Positions 52,695 through 61,864 of a stretch of 64,000 nucleotides of DNA are shown one piece after another. The position numbers and the translations under genes were made by a program. This stretch comes from Methanomicrobiaceae archaeon (GTDB taxonomy: Archaea; Halobacteriota; Methanomicrobia; Methanomicrobiales; Methanomicrobiaceae): positions 372,001 to 436,000 of the forward strand of contig JARVGI010000001.1 of assembly GCA_029762625.1 (NCBI GenBank). Reading direction: 5' to 3'. A model generated the notes under the pieces. The model was not told the DNA's origin. It did not search any database and saw only the letters and a list, made by a program, of their open reading frames with translations. Within the stretch, counting starts at the first letter, position 1; each line of letters opens with the position of its first letter.

Positions 52695-52742
52695 TCACGG
52701 CAACCGGCAGCGAAAACGAAGATCCGCACCGCGGACCGGTGT

Positions 52743-54410
52743 TCACGCCCCCGGATCCAGAAAGAGGGGCACATCCTCGAATGAGTTCGCGTCGAACACG
52801 CCGCGTGCGGTCACGCGCAGGTGCGGGATCACGGTGAGCGCAAGAAACGAGAGGTACATAAACGGGTGATCGATGCATCCCATCCTCTCGACATGGTTCT
52901 CGAGGGCGGCGAGCCGTTCCAGCACATCCTCGAAGGGGAGGCGCGACATCAGCCCGCCGCATTCCAGCGGGAGCACGGCGGTGCCCTCGCCCGACACGGC
53001 GACCAGCGCGCCCTGCCGGTCGATCACCTCGCGGATGGCCCGAAGGATGCTTTCGTCATCCGCCCCCACCGCCACGATATTGTGCGCATCATGAGCGACG
53101 CTGCCGGCGATAGCACCCTCGTTCAGCCTGAATCCATGCACGAGCCCGATGCCGCATCCGCGGTGCCGGTAACGGTCGCACACGACTGCTTTCAGGATAT
53201 CGTTGCCGGTATCGGGCAGCAGGCGGCCATCGACCTCCCTGACGAGGTCGCGGGTGAGGATCTGGTGCTCCACAAGGCCGATGACGCGTGCCCATCCTGA
53301 GCCCTCGATCGCAAGGTCGGCGCTTGAGAGGGGGGCACAGGCAAATTCCCGGCGGAGGCATGGGCGCGTGCCCGGGGGAGCGGGGCGCACCTCCACCCCG
53401 CGCTTGAAGGTTCGCGCCACCATGAAATCGTCCCCCCCGGAGAGAACGCAGAAATCCGCGAGCCTTCCCGGTGCGATCGCCCCGCGGTCCCGGAGCCGGT
53501 AGTGGTCGGCCGGCGAGAGCGTCGCCATCCTGATTGCGAGCCTCTCATCCACGCCTGCGCGAATCGCCTTCCGGATACAGTCGTCGATATGCCCTTCGTG
53601 CGCCAGCATGTCGGCGTGCCGGTCATCGGTGGCAAAACAGCACCGGGGGGCCGTGCAGGGCGAGACGATTGCGGCCAGCTCGGCGAGGTTCTTCTCGGTG
53701 GACCCTTCCCTGATGAACACGGCCATCCCCCGCCGGAGCTTTTCTGCGGCCTCGGCGGCGCCCGTGGACTCGTGATCGCTGCTCATGCCGGCGTACACGT
53801 ACGCGTTCAGCGGGGTGCCCCCGAGGAGGGGTGCATGACCGTCGATCAGGTCGCAGAGACCGATCTTGTCCCAGACCTCCGCGTCACCACCGAGCACACC
53901 GGGCACGTTCATCATCTCGCCGAGCCCGAGTATGCCCTCACGGCCAAGAAAGGGCCGCAAATCCCGTGCCGACAGCTGCGCTCCCCCCACGTCCTGCGGT
54001 GTTGCGGGAACGCAGGAGGGGAGCATGTAGAAGATATCGAGCGGGGTGCGCCGTCCTTCTTCGAGCATGTAGTCGAGGCCCGCCGCTCCGGCCACGTTGG
54101 CGATTTCGTGGGGATCGGCGATCACGGTCGTGGTGCCGCGGGACAGGACAAGCCTGCCGTACTCGGACGGGGTGAGCAGGGAGCTCTCGATATGGACATG
54201 GGCATCGATGAGACCGGGAACCACACGGGCCCCCCCCAGATCGATGACGGATCGGCCCCGGTACTCCCCGATCCCCACCACAATGCCGTCCTTTACCGCA
54301 AAAGATGTGTGCTCCCACTCGCAGGAAAAGGGATTGAAGAGATTGCAATTTTCAAAGACGAGATCGGCAGGCTCGTCTCCCAGAGAAGCGCGAAGGCCGG
54401 CGGGGATCAT
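52743..54410 (-). CDS. ade: Adenine deaminase
   Basis: This 555-residue amidohydrolase converts adenine to hypoxanthine for purine salvage. The first metal-binding motif is VPGLIDAHVHIESS near residue 65. Next come IADPHEIANVAG near 97 and the C-terminal VGADDESILRAI and AHDAHNIVAVG stretches characteristic of Ade. The length is typical. The start overlaps nothing upstream except the lipoprotein stop (ATGA), making a two-gene unit. Confidence 0.96.
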   Translation of the reverse strand: MIPAGLRASLGDEPADLVFENCNLFNPFSCEWEHTSFAVKDGIVVGIGEYRGRSVIDLGGARVVPGLIDAHVHIESSLLTPSEYGRLVLSRGTTTVIADPHEIANVAGAAGLDYMLEEGRRTPLDIFYMLPSCVPATPQDVGGAQLSARDLRPFLGREGILGLGEMMNVPGVLGGDAEVWDKIGLCDLIDGHAPLLGGTPLNAYVYAGMSSDHESTGAAEAAEKLRRGMAVFIREGSTEKNLAELAAIVSPCTAPRCCFATDDRHADMLAHEGHIDDCIRKAIRAGVDERLAIRMATLSPADHYRLRDRGAIAPGRLADFCVLSGGDDFMVARTFKRGVEVRPAPPGTRPCLRREFACAPLSSADLAIEGSGWARVIGLVEHQILTRDLVREVDGRLLPDTGNDILKAVVCDRYRHRGCGIGLVHGFRLNEGAIAGSVAHDAHNIVAVGADDESILRAIREVIDRQGALVAVSGEGTAVLPLECGGLMSRLPFEDVLERLAALENHVERMGCIDHPFMYLSFLALTVIPHLRVTARGVFDANSFEDVPLFLDPGA

Positions 54411-54766
54411 GCCTGTATTTCGATATCGCGTATTTCGGTGGCGGCGCGGTCTCCGTCGATCATGACATAGAGGTAGATCTTGTACGTGCCCGGTTCGAGA
54501 TCGATGGGAATGCGGTATTCATTCTCCCCCTGCTCCAGGAACTTATATTCCGCCTTCCTGTACACCTCCGTCTGGCTGAATTGCTCGGTCCGGAAGATCG
54601 TCGCCTGCACGACCACCTCCCGCGGCTCCCCGGTGTTGAATACCTGAACATGCAATTCCTCCCCGTCATAGGCCACGGCACCGAATGAATACGAGAGGCA
54701 GCCCGCAATGCACCCGAAGAGCAGGAGAACCAGTACAAGAAGAACCAGAGAACACCTGGACGTCAT
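54407..54766 (-). CDS. Predicted secreted lipoprotein-like protein
   Basis: This 119-residue protein has a signal peptide with a hydrophobic core (LVLLVLVLLLFG) and a lipobox-like CIAGC at about residues 19-23. The mature part is beta-rich (VQVFNTGEPREVVVQATIF, GTYKIYLYVMIDG) and looks like an Ig/FN3-like extracellular domain. It sits upstream of ade with an ATGA overlap, an unexpected pairing of a surface protein and a salvage enzyme. Confidence 0.82.
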   Translation of the reverse strand: MTSRCSLVLLVLVLLLFGCIAGCLSYSFGAVAYDGEELHVQVFNTGEPREVVVQATIFRTEQFSQTEVYRKAEYKFLEQGENEYRIPIDLEPGTYKIYLYVMIDGDRAATEIRDIEIQA

Positions 54767-54798
54767 TATTTCAATATAAAAATCAGCATGATTTAATA

Positions 54799-55293
54799 CT
54801 ATTTGTTTTTCCGGGATACCAGATCGATGCGGTTGACAAATGCGGCAAGGGCCTCGTGCACGTTTTCCCCGGTGATGGCGGAGATTTTGTGGGCGTAGCC
54901 ATCGCAGATCACATCAACGAACTTTTCGGGGCTGGCATCGGTGCAATCGCACTTGTTGAGCATCACCACGAACGGTATGTCCCGATCGGTGAGCCATTCG
55001 CAGAGATACAGGGTCATATCATCGATTTCGGCGGTCGAGTCCACCATCACGACGGCCCCGTCCGTCCCCCGCGCAAGGATCTGCCTGACAAACTCAAAAC
55101 GCTCCTGGCCGGGTGTACCAAAGAGGTATACTTTCTTGTCGCCCACCATCACCCGCCCGTAGTCGAGCGCAACGGTGGTTGACCCGTTCTCATTATCCGC
55201 CTCAATATGACGGGATTCGGGATCGAGTGAACGGATGAAGGTTGATTTACCGGCATTGTAGGAGCCGAAGACGACGATTTTGAGCTTATCCAT
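54799..55293 (-). CDS. Small GTPase (COG2229/MglA-like)
   Basis: This 164-residue Ras-like GTPase has G1 FGSYNAGKST, switch II LFGTPGQERFEFV (Gly where Ras has Asp, as in COG2229), G4 NKCD and G5 SAIT. Prokaryotic relatives, such as MglA and COG2229 proteins, control cell polarity or signalling. The ATG at 55293 (MDKLKIVVFG) is fixed by the family start; a second ATG two codons upstream exists. It faces the ParA-MCP-Che genes across a 590-nt gap. Confidence 0.92.
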   Translation of the reverse strand: MDKLKIVVFGSYNAGKSTFIRSLDPESRHIEADNENGSTTVALDYGRVMVGDKKVYLFGTPGQERFEFVRQILARGTDGAVVMVDSTAEIDDMTLYLCEWLTDRDIPFVVMLNKCDCTDASPEKFVDVICDGYAHKISAITGENVHEALAAFVNRIDLVSRKNK

Positions 55294-55883
55294 ACACATT
55301 ATCTGTACGATCGGCGCCACAGGGTTTAACCTTTCCATTCTTCCTCTCCTCGCATTGGCGAGGCGGCAACCGGGTGGATGCCGCCGCCACGCCTGCGCCC
55401 CGGCGCTGCACGGCAGAAGAAGACCGGAACGGCATATCCTGCCGCATATGAGCAGCACCCGGGATCCCCCTGCATCCGGAAGGGGATGTCGTACCGTACT
55501 CAGCGCGGCGGGAGAAGAATCGGCACATTTCTGTTCGGGGAACGGGCACGGTCACTCCTTTCGCATAGTCCGAAACCGCACATCACATGAATGGGTCCAC
55601 CGGTTTGTCCCGCCGAGACCGATCCGGACCCATGGAAAAAATTGGAATGCCAATGAGCGCTCAATAGCCTGATCCGACCCGCCTGACCACCGTTCGGGTA
55701 CCATGGGCAGGGGTGGTTTTCCGCAAAGAAAAACGTTGCAAAACACCAATGGCATGATCGTTATTTCCATCACCATTTGTCTCCAAAACCGTAATTATCA
55801 ATCCAATTATCAAATAGAATTGTTTTTAACTAAAAATCTCATACGTCATTTTTATACAATTCCTAAACGCGAGGTGTTGTACA
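55294..55883. other. Largest non-coding gap (590 nt) between GTPase and ParA genes
   Basis: No gene is supported. From about 55300 to 55700 the sequence is GC-rich with open frames of low-complexity Arg/Pro/Ser character in several frames. From 55730 on it becomes AT-rich and contains TTTTTAAC and TTTATACA boxes leading to the ParA gene. A regulatory RNA or decayed gene cannot be excluded. Confidence 0.55.
55851..55858 (+). promoter_or_regulatory. TATA-like box of the ParA-MCP operon
   Basis: TTTATACA is centred about 29 nt before the ATT at 55884, which would place the transcription start at about 55880, at or just before the proposed ATT start. Confidence 0.4.
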
Positions 55884-56735
55884 ATTTCTATCATTGCATT
55901 TGCCCACCACAAGGGGGGTACGGGAAAAACCACGTCATGTCTCAATATCGCAGGATTTCTGCAATGCAAAGGGGATCGTGTACTGGTCGTCGACAGCGAT
56001 CCGCAGGCGAACGCCACCTCGGGGCTGGGGGTGGATCCGTTCGCACAGCAGCCCAATATGTATGACGTGTACATGAACTTTTTCGAAGGATTCCCGGACA
56101 TTTTTCTCGAAGATGTTATCATAGAAACCCAATCCGGAATCAGTCTTGCGCCGTCGTCGCTCGACCTTGTGGGAGTCGAGCCGTATCTCTACAACATCGA
56201 CGAGAGAGCGGAGATCCTCAAAGAGGCATTGCAGCCGGTGAAGGATGCCTACGACCATATCCTCATCGATACGCCGCCGAGCATGGGTCAGTTTGTCATT
56301 AACGGCCTTGTTGCGGCAGATAAGACCATCGTCACGCTTGATTCCGGGATTTTCGCCCTGAAGGGCATCGAGGCGCTCACCACCATTTTCGATGACATCG
56401 AAGAGCATGTGGGCGGAAAAATTGCCGCCGATATGGCCATCCTCACGCGCTGGGGGAACGGCTCGCATCCGGTAACCCCGATCGACGAGATTGCTGCCTT
56501 TATTAAACGCATGCTCTACGGAAAGGCGGCGGAAGGCGACGGGGCATCGGAGGCCGAACGGCTCGATGCATTCGAACATGAAGTGAAAAAACTGTTTCCC
56601 TCGGTGTATGCAGTCCCCTTTGACGGGAGCGTCTCCGAGGCCCAGCACCATGGCATGCCCCTGTCCGCGTACGCGCCGGAGAGTGCGGCAGCCCGCACGT
56701 ATCGTGAAATCACCGAAGCCATCAGGAACTGGTGA
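55884..56735 (+). CDS. ParA/MinD-family ATPase with non-canonical start
   Basis: This 283-residue protein is a ParA-type Walker ATPase: [20 protein letters not shown] carries the deviant Walker A (Lys10 as the signature lysine), [15 protein letters not shown] the A' motif, and [11 protein letters not shown] the Walker B. The frame from an in-frame stop at 55827 contains no ATG, GTG or TTG before the Walker A. ATT at 55884 is the best start, 7 nt after GAGGTG; the first standard start, GTG 56031, would delete the ATP-binding site. A +1 base near 55880 is the alternative explanation. The MCP gene overlaps the stop. Confidence 0.75.
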   Translation: MSIIAFAHHKGGTGKTTSCLNIAGFLQCKGDRVLVVDSDPQANATSGLGVDPFAQQPNMYDVYMNFFEGFPDIFLEDVIIETQSGISLAPSSLDLVGVEPYLYNIDERAEILKEALQPVKDAYDHILIDTPPSMGQFVINGLVAADKTIVTLDSGIFALKGIEALTTIFDDIEEHVGGKIAADMAILTRWGNGSHPVTPIDEIAAFIKRMLYGKAAEGDGASEAERLDAFEHEVKKLFPSVYAVPFDGSVSEAQHHGMPLSAYAPESAAARTYREITEAIRNW

Positions 56736-56776
56736 ACAGCCCAGACCAACACAGTACACGTATGGAGGGAGAGACT

Positions 56777-58873
56777 ATGGAACGGCCCGGAAGAAAAGCA
56801 CTCTTTAACGGCACAACCAGAACAGCTGGCAGCGACAACGGACATGACAGCACGAAAATCACCGCACTGGTCTCCGAATGGGCATCGATCCTCGATGCGG
56901 TGAACGCGGGTGACTATGCCGCCCGCATTTCCGTCGACGGTATCGACGATTCGCTGCAACCCTTTGCCGCCGCACTGAATGCCGCAATCGAGCGCATCGC
57001 AGGGGAATATGCAGAGAAAATGCAGATGGCGGCGATATTCCGCGACAACCCCCTGCCGATGCTGATCCTGGATCGCTCGTTTGCCATCCGCGATCTCAAC
57101 GAGGCATACGAGGATCTCATGCAGCAGTCTCGCGACCGGCTGATGAGCATGGAGGCCTCGGATTACAGGATATCCCTGTTGAAGGGCGACAAAACCGATG
57201 CGACCTTCACGGGCGTGAAGACACAATCCGAGCTGGCGATCTCGTTCCGCGACGGCTCGACGAAGATCGTGGAGCAGTACGGCATCCCCGTTGCGGACGA
57301 CGAAGGCGGGATCGCGAGTGCGGTCTTCGTGTTCAACGATGTCTCCCGTGAACGCGAGGAGGCGGATGAGAGAGAAAAGCAGATGAAAAAAGCGCAGGCC
57401 CTCCAGCAGCGGTCCGAGAGCATCGTGCAGGAAAATCCCATGCCGATGATCCTCGTCAGCACGGACTTCAAAATCCTCGTCACGAACCAGGCGTTTGTCG
57501 ACATGAGCGGGATCGGAAAGGACCAGATTCTCAGGATGAACGCACGGGATTTCAAGATACTCGAACAGCATGGAGATGGCCTCGGATTCGTGATCAAGCA
57601 GCAGAAACGGAGTTATGGGGTCGTCACCGTCGACCTTCCCAGCGGCGTGCACGTACTCGAGCAGTACGGCATTCCCATCACCACCAGTGACGGCGAGCTC
57701 GCAAACATCCTGATCGTGTACAACGACATCACCGAGGTCAAAGAGAAGGAGAAAGAAGTCCAGAAACTGATGGAGGAGGCGCAACAGGAGGCCGCACGGC
57801 TGAACGCGAGCGCGGAAGATCTCGCAGGTGCCATGGCGAGGATGGCGGACGGCGACCTGACCGCAACCGCAACGATCGAGGAAAGCGACCCGCTCGCCCG
57901 GCTCAAACACGATTACAACACCACCCTCGCATCCATCAAGGCCACCATCGAGGAGGTCAGCAGAAGCAGTGATCTCGTGCAGAACACCTCCAGCGAGGTG
58001 AGCAAGAGCGCAGACGAGATCGGCAGGGCAACCGAACAGGTCGCGGTCGCCACCCAGCAGTCGTCAGAGTTCACCCGCAACCTCCTGATCCAGATCGAAG
58101 ATATCAACAGGGAGATTTCCGACCTCTCCGCTTCCATCGAGGAAATTGCCAGCACGTCGCAGGAGGTCATGGCACGGGCCCAGAAAGCAGCCGCCGAAGG
58201 GAATACAGCAGCGGAAATCGGGATGGATGCCCACAATAAAATGCAGGCCGTCGGCGAGATCTCCCAGCAGAGCGTCGACGAGATCACCCACCTCAATGAA
58301 CAGATGCACGAGATCAGCAACATCGTCAAGCTGATCGGCGGTATCGCCGGACAGACAAACCTGCTTGCGCTGAATGCGGCCATCGAAGCCGCACGCGCAG
58401 GCGAGCACGGGCGCGGGTTCGCGGTCGTGGCAGGCGAGATCAGGAATCTTGCGGGGGAGGCAAAGGAGGCGAGCCAGACCATCGAGGATCTCATCGGCAC
58501 CATCCAGACGAACAGCGACCGGACCGCCGCATCCATGAAGGCATCCCACACGGAGATCCGGGACGGCATCGACCGGGTGAACGAAGCGATCGAGGCGCTC
58601 AACAGGATCGTGGCCGATATCGAGGTTGCGGCCCACGGCATCACCGAGATCACCCGAGCGGCCGAGGACCAGGCAAATGCCACCACCCGTGTCATGCAGA
58701 GCATGGAAGACTCCACCCAGATGACCAAGGAGAACATGGAGCGTATCGAAGATATGGCCGCCCTTGCCGAGGAGGTGAGCGCATCCACCGAGGAAGTGGG
58801 CAGCGCATCCCATGAAATGACGGAAATGGCCGAGCAGCTCAAGGCGAAAATGGCGCAGTTCACGCTGAACTGA
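56777..58873 (+). CDS. Cytoplasmic methyl-accepting chemotaxis protein with two PAS domains
   Basis: This 698-residue receptor lacks membrane helices. HAMP-like segments ([11 protein letters not shown] near residue 40 and [10 protein letters not shown] near 360) flank two PAS domains (about 80-195 and 205-325). The signalling helical hairpin follows with tip [20 protein letters not shown] and [18 protein letters not shown]. The ATG at 56777 has a strong SD (GGAGGGA) 6 nt upstream. It is followed directly by cheW and cheR, but cheA and cheY are absent from the window. Confidence 0.95.
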   Translation: MERPGRKALFNGTTRTAGSDNGHDSTKITALVSEWASILDAVNAGDYAARISVDGIDDSLQPFAAALNAAIERIAGEYAEKMQMAAIFRDNPLPMLILDRSFAIRDLNEAYEDLMQQSRDRLMSMEASDYRISLLKGDKTDATFTGVKTQSELAISFRDGSTKIVEQYGIPVADDEGGIASAVFVFNDVSREREEADEREKQMKKAQALQQRSESIVQENPMPMILVSTDFKILVTNQAFVDMSGIGKDQILRMNARDFKILEQHGDGLGFVIKQQKRSYGVVTVDLPSGVHVLEQYGIPITTSDGELANILIVYNDITEVKEKEKEVQKLMEEAQQEAARLNASAEDLAGAMARMADGDLTATATIEESDPLARLKHDYNTTLASIKATIEEVSRSSDLVQNTSSEVSKSADEIGRATEQVAVATQQSSEFTRNLLIQIEDINREISDLSASIEEIASTSQEVMARAQKAAAEGNTAAEIGMDAHNKMQAVGEISQQSVDEITHLNEQMHEISNIVKLIGGIAGQTNLLALNAAIEAARAGEHGRGFAVVAGEIRNLAGEAKEASQTIEDLIGTIQTNSDRTAASMKASHTEIRDGIDRVNEAIEALNRIVADIEVAAHGITEITRAAEDQANATTRVMQSMEDSTQMTKENMERIEDMAALAEEVSASTEEVGSASHEMTEMAEQLKAKMAQFTLN

Positions 58874-58883
58874 GGGGAGCTAC

Positions 58884-59360
58884 ATGAGCGGCATGGTAGA
58901 TCTGGTTGAATTCGAACTCAACGGCGAGCGGTACGCCATGGACATCCACCTTGCACGTGAAATCGTGGAGATGATGCCCATCACCCCCATCCCCCGGGCC
59001 CCCTCGTATATTACGGGCGTCATCAACCTCCGCGGGGAGATCACGTCGATCATCAACGTCAACAACCTCCTGCGGATCACGCAGAACGATGACGTGGAAA
59101 ACAAAAAGATCATTGTCCTGATGTCCGATGCCGCCGGCGGGAGCAATGTTGGGATCATCGTGGACGATGTGCACAGCGTCATCCAGATTTCGGATGATGA
59201 TATCGAGCAGATGGGTGACGGCATTACCTCCGATATCAGCACCTTCGTCAAGGGAATTATCAAGGTCGGTGCAAACGGAGACGGAAAAGAGCGGAACCTG
59301 GTCATCTGGATCGATATGGTCAGGGTGCTCCGGGATCTGGTCAACCAGCAGATCGGATAA
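58884..59360 (+). CDS. cheW: Chemotaxis coupling protein CheW
   Basis: This 158-residue adaptor couples receptors to CheA. It has the CheW fold signatures VEFELNGERYAMDIHLAREIVE, PSYITGVINLRGEITSIINV and VGIIVDDVHSVIQI. The SD GAGGGGAG precedes the ATG, and the gene starts 10 nt after the MCP stop. Confidence 0.95.
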   Translation: MSGMVDLVEFELNGERYAMDIHLAREIVEMMPITPIPRAPSYITGVINLRGEITSIINVNNLLRITQNDDVENKKIIVLMSDAAGGSNVGIIVDDVHSVIQISDDDIEQMGDGITSDISTFVKGIIKVGANGDGKERNLVIWIDMVRVLRDLVNQQIG

Positions 59361-59366
59361 GATCAG

Positions 59367-60224
59367 ATGGATGGGTTTCTGGCGCTCAGGAGAAGTATCG
59401 AGCGGCTCCTCTCCATCCGGTGCGCGAATTACAAGGAGGATTACATCAGGCGGCGCGTGCTGTCGAGGATGAGGCTCACCGGCAGGAAGGACTTCGAGGA
59501 CTACCACACGCTGCTCCTCTCGAGCCCGGACGAGCAGGAGCAGCTGCGCACCACCCTGACGATCAATGTCACCAAATTCTCGCGTGATGCGGAGGTCTTT
59601 GAGATCATTCAAAAGGAGATACTCCCGGAGCTGATGCGGCGGAAAGACCGCATCCGCATATGGAGCGCAGGGTGCGCCACGGGGGAAGAGCCCTACTCAC
59701 TCGCCCTCATCGCGCACGACCTCTGCCGCCTGCGCCCCGGCGTCCGGGTGACAATCCTCGCCACCGACCTTGATGTGGAGGCGCTCGGCAAAGCGAAAGC
59801 CGGCGTTTACCACGAAAAATCACTTGAGAACCTGACACCGGGCCAGGTCAGGAGGCATTTCACCCTGCGGGAGGACGGAACGTATGCGGTGAAACCCCAC
59901 CTGCGCGAGTACATCAGGTTCCAGGCCCACGACCTGATGAGCCAGACGCCCGTCTCACGCTATATCGATGTCATCCTCTGCCGGAATGTCACGATATATT
60001 TCACGGAAACGCAAAAAAACGACCTTGCGGTGATGTTTCATGGCGCGCTCCTCCACGACGGCTATTATATTATGGGCAAGACCGAATTCTTGAGCAGGGA
60101 AGTTGAATCGCTCTTCGTGCCCTATAATTCGCTGCAAAAAATCTACCGGAAACCGATCGGGCCGTCGCCGGGCGGTGCGGCAAGGGGTGTGGACCGGGAA
60201 CGCGCGCGAAACCATCCCGCGTGA
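59367..60224 (+). CDS. cheR: Chemotaxis protein methyltransferase CheR
   Basis: This 285-residue enzyme methylates receptor glutamates with SAM. The N-terminal helical domain is followed by the SAM-binding IWSAGCATGEEPYSLAL near residue 98 and the family VILCRNVTIYF near 206. The last 20 residues are a polar, basic tail. No methylesterase cheB is nearby. Confidence 0.95.
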   Translation: MDGFLALRRSIERLLSIRCANYKEDYIRRRVLSRMRLTGRKDFEDYHTLLLSSPDEQEQLRTTLTINVTKFSRDAEVFEIIQKEILPELMRRKDRIRIWSAGCATGEEPYSLALIAHDLCRLRPGVRVTILATDLDVEALGKAKAGVYHEKSLENLTPGQVRRHFTLREDGTYAVKPHLREYIRFQAHDLMSQTPVSRYIDVILCRNVTIYFTETQKNDLAVMFHGALLHDGYYIMGKTEFLSREVESLFVPYNSLQKIYRKPIGPSPGGAARGVDRERARNHPA

Positions 60225-60260
60225 GAAGGGCCGGCGCTGCCGGGCAGTGCAAACCTCCGT

Positions 60261-60524
60261 CTATTCGAGAAACCCCATGGTTTCGGGTTCGTTTTCAGAT
60301 GATTCCTCGCTTTTTTGCACGAATCGTTTCATCATTTCCTTTCTCCGGGATGCTTTTTTCAGCTCTGCCGATACCATGACACAATTCATGCCGACGATCA
60401 CGATCACCATGGTCAGACCGAACCCGAGAAGCACGCCCCGGGTGGTCAGGAAGAGCGCCCAGAGAAGAACGACAAAGGATAAGAGGTAAAAGAGGATCCA
60501 GGTTCTCGACGCATGAATATCCAT
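60261..60524 (-). CDS. Small two-helix membrane protein
   Basis: This 87-residue protein has two membrane helices (TWILFYLLSFVVLLWALF and a second around VLLGFGLTMVIVIVG), then a charged tail (KKASRRKEMMKRFVQKSEE). The start MDIHASRTW is chosen because the open frame upstream has no features and overlaps the promoter region. The function is unknown. Confidence 0.7.
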   Translation of the reverse strand: MDIHASRTWILFYLLSFVVLLWALFLTTRGVLLGFGLTMVIVIVGMNCVMVSAELKKASRRKEMMKRFVQKSEESSENEPETMGFLE

Positions 60525-60687
60525 TATCTCACCAGATCGTCGTATGGCAAATGAGTTAAGAGTTGCCACTTGAACCGGGCACCACTGATGCCGCACGATT
60601 TCCATTGCAACCGCACAATTCCCCGCCCAATGCAATTCCGCTGGGTTTATCAGACCCTGCCGCCTTGATGTGTGTAGCGGTTCTGCT

Positions 60688-61296
60688 ATGGATCTCCACG
60701 ATGCACTCACGCTGGTCGGGGCAATTCTCATCGTTGCGCTCTTCTCAGTATTCTACAGCCCCGTGTCGCCGGACGATGTGCAGGCACCCCGTCCCACCGT
60801 CACACCGACGCCGGAGACCCACAACACCCCGGCGACCCCCACGCCGGCACCACCCGCACCGTCGATCCACGATCCGGTGCGCATCACCTATACCAGAAAT
60901 TACCTCTCCTATCCGGTCCACATCCTCCCGTCCAATATGAACGTATTCGGGGCATCCGATCCCGACTGGCAGTGGCGGTTCAAAGAGATGGTTGCGTTTG
61001 CCTTTCTCGAAGAATCGGTGGGAGGACTGACGGAGACCTTCAGCGTGCCGTACCCCGTGTGGCGGGTCAACAGCACCCTGACCGCCACGACCACCCCGCA
61101 GTATGCCCTGCTTCAATGGGTGCTGGTCGATGCAACAACAGGAGAAATTCTGGAGGGAGGAGAGCTTCGCCACGGAGGAAGCATGACAAAAACCGTCCAG
61201 GTCTCCTGCACCGCCATGTATTTCATCGTCCACACCCGCTCTGCGGACGGCATCACGCTCTCGCTCGAGACGATGGCCGACCACCTGTCCCCGTAG
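60688..61296 (+). CDS. Secreted/membrane-anchored protein with proline-threonine linker
   Basis: This 202-residue protein has one N-terminal helix (LTLVGAILIVALFSVFY), then a Pro/Thr-rich linker (TPTPETHNTPATPTPAPPAP) and a beta-rich extracellular domain of about 140 residues. Such linkers are common in Methanomicrobiales surface proteins. The family is not recognised. The start MDLHDALTL is the last ATG before the helix. Confidence 0.8.
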   Translation: MDLHDALTLVGAILIVALFSVFYSPVSPDDVQAPRPTVTPTPETHNTPATPTPAPPAPSIHDPVRITYTRNYLSYPVHILPSNMNVFGASDPDWQWRFKEMVAFAFLEESVGGLTETFSVPYPVWRVNSTLTATTTPQYALLQWVLVDATTGEILEGGELRHGGSMTKTVQVSCTAMYFIVHTRSADGITLSLETMADHLSP

Positions 61297-61316
61297 GTCT
61301 CGAAAGATCAGGGTGC

Positions 61317-61511
61317 TTATTCGACCTTTTCGATAATGATCCGCACCCGGTCCCCCATCGAGAGACCATGCCCTTTGGGAACGTCGATGTTGAACCAGAG
61401 GGCGGCAGGGTCGTCCTGCGTGTTGTCCTGGTTCATCAGGCAATCCTTGTACTCGTTAATGTCGGCCACGAATTCGAGTTCTGAAACAAAATCAGCTATT
61501 TTTCCCTTCAT
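61317..61511 (-). CDS. Hypothetical small protein with possible OB-like fold
   Basis: This 64-residue protein (from the ATG) ends in LSMGDRVRIIIEKVE, with DIVPK-like strand-rich character. A GTG at 61565 would add 18 residues (VTVFQQGAEVRGTARDVI), which also look strand-forming and may be real, giving 82 residues. An AAGGGATG near the ATG is the better SD. It lies 28 nt (GTG) or 82 nt (ATG) downstream of the zinc-ribbon gene, in the same direction. Confidence 0.55.
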   Translation of the reverse strand: MKGKIADFVSELEFVADINEYKDCLMNQDNTQDDPAALWFNIDVPKGHGLSMGDRVRIIIEKVE

Positions 61512-61592
61512 AATAACATCCCTTGCCGTTCCACGGACTTCTGCACCTTGCTGGAAAACCGTCACGAGCCGCCGGTCTGCTGCCGCAGCATA

Positions 61593-61754
61593 TCACTCGT
61601 CCCAGCGGTATTCGAATCCACACTGGGGACAGATGGTTGATATCACTTTCTGTCCGCACCGTGGACAGGGAGCCCCCGGCGCTTTCTCCGCCCCGCATTG
61701 CGGGCAGAACACATTCTTGATTACCCCGCATTGCGGGCATTGCCAGCGCGCCAA
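61593..61754 (-). CDS. 53-residue double zinc-ribbon protein
   Basis: This short gene encodes four CPxC or CPxCG motifs (QCPQCG, FCPQCG, PCPRCG, ICPQCG), two zinc ribbons in 53 residues, ending EYRWDE. A TTG start preceded by AAAGGAG (7 nt spacing) is the only good start. The Cys spacing and SD argue that it is coding. Such small ribbon proteins often bind nucleic acids or act as adaptors. Confidence 0.75.
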   Translation of the reverse strand: MARWQCPQCGVIKNVFCPQCGAEKAPGAPCPRCGQKVISTICPQCGFEYRWDE

Positions 61755-61864
61755 CAGATTACTCCTTTATTCTATCCGTTTGGCGAGGGACCATACAAAA
61801 CTTTCCCCTTTCTGCAGGATGCGTCCGGGGATCCGAAAAAGGGGGAGGAAAAGAGAGAAATCAA

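Noticed and set aside
55280-55672. 130-codon plus-strand frame in the large gap
   Set aside because: It begins inside the GTPase gene on the other strand, has low-complexity Arg/Pro content, and has no start signal.
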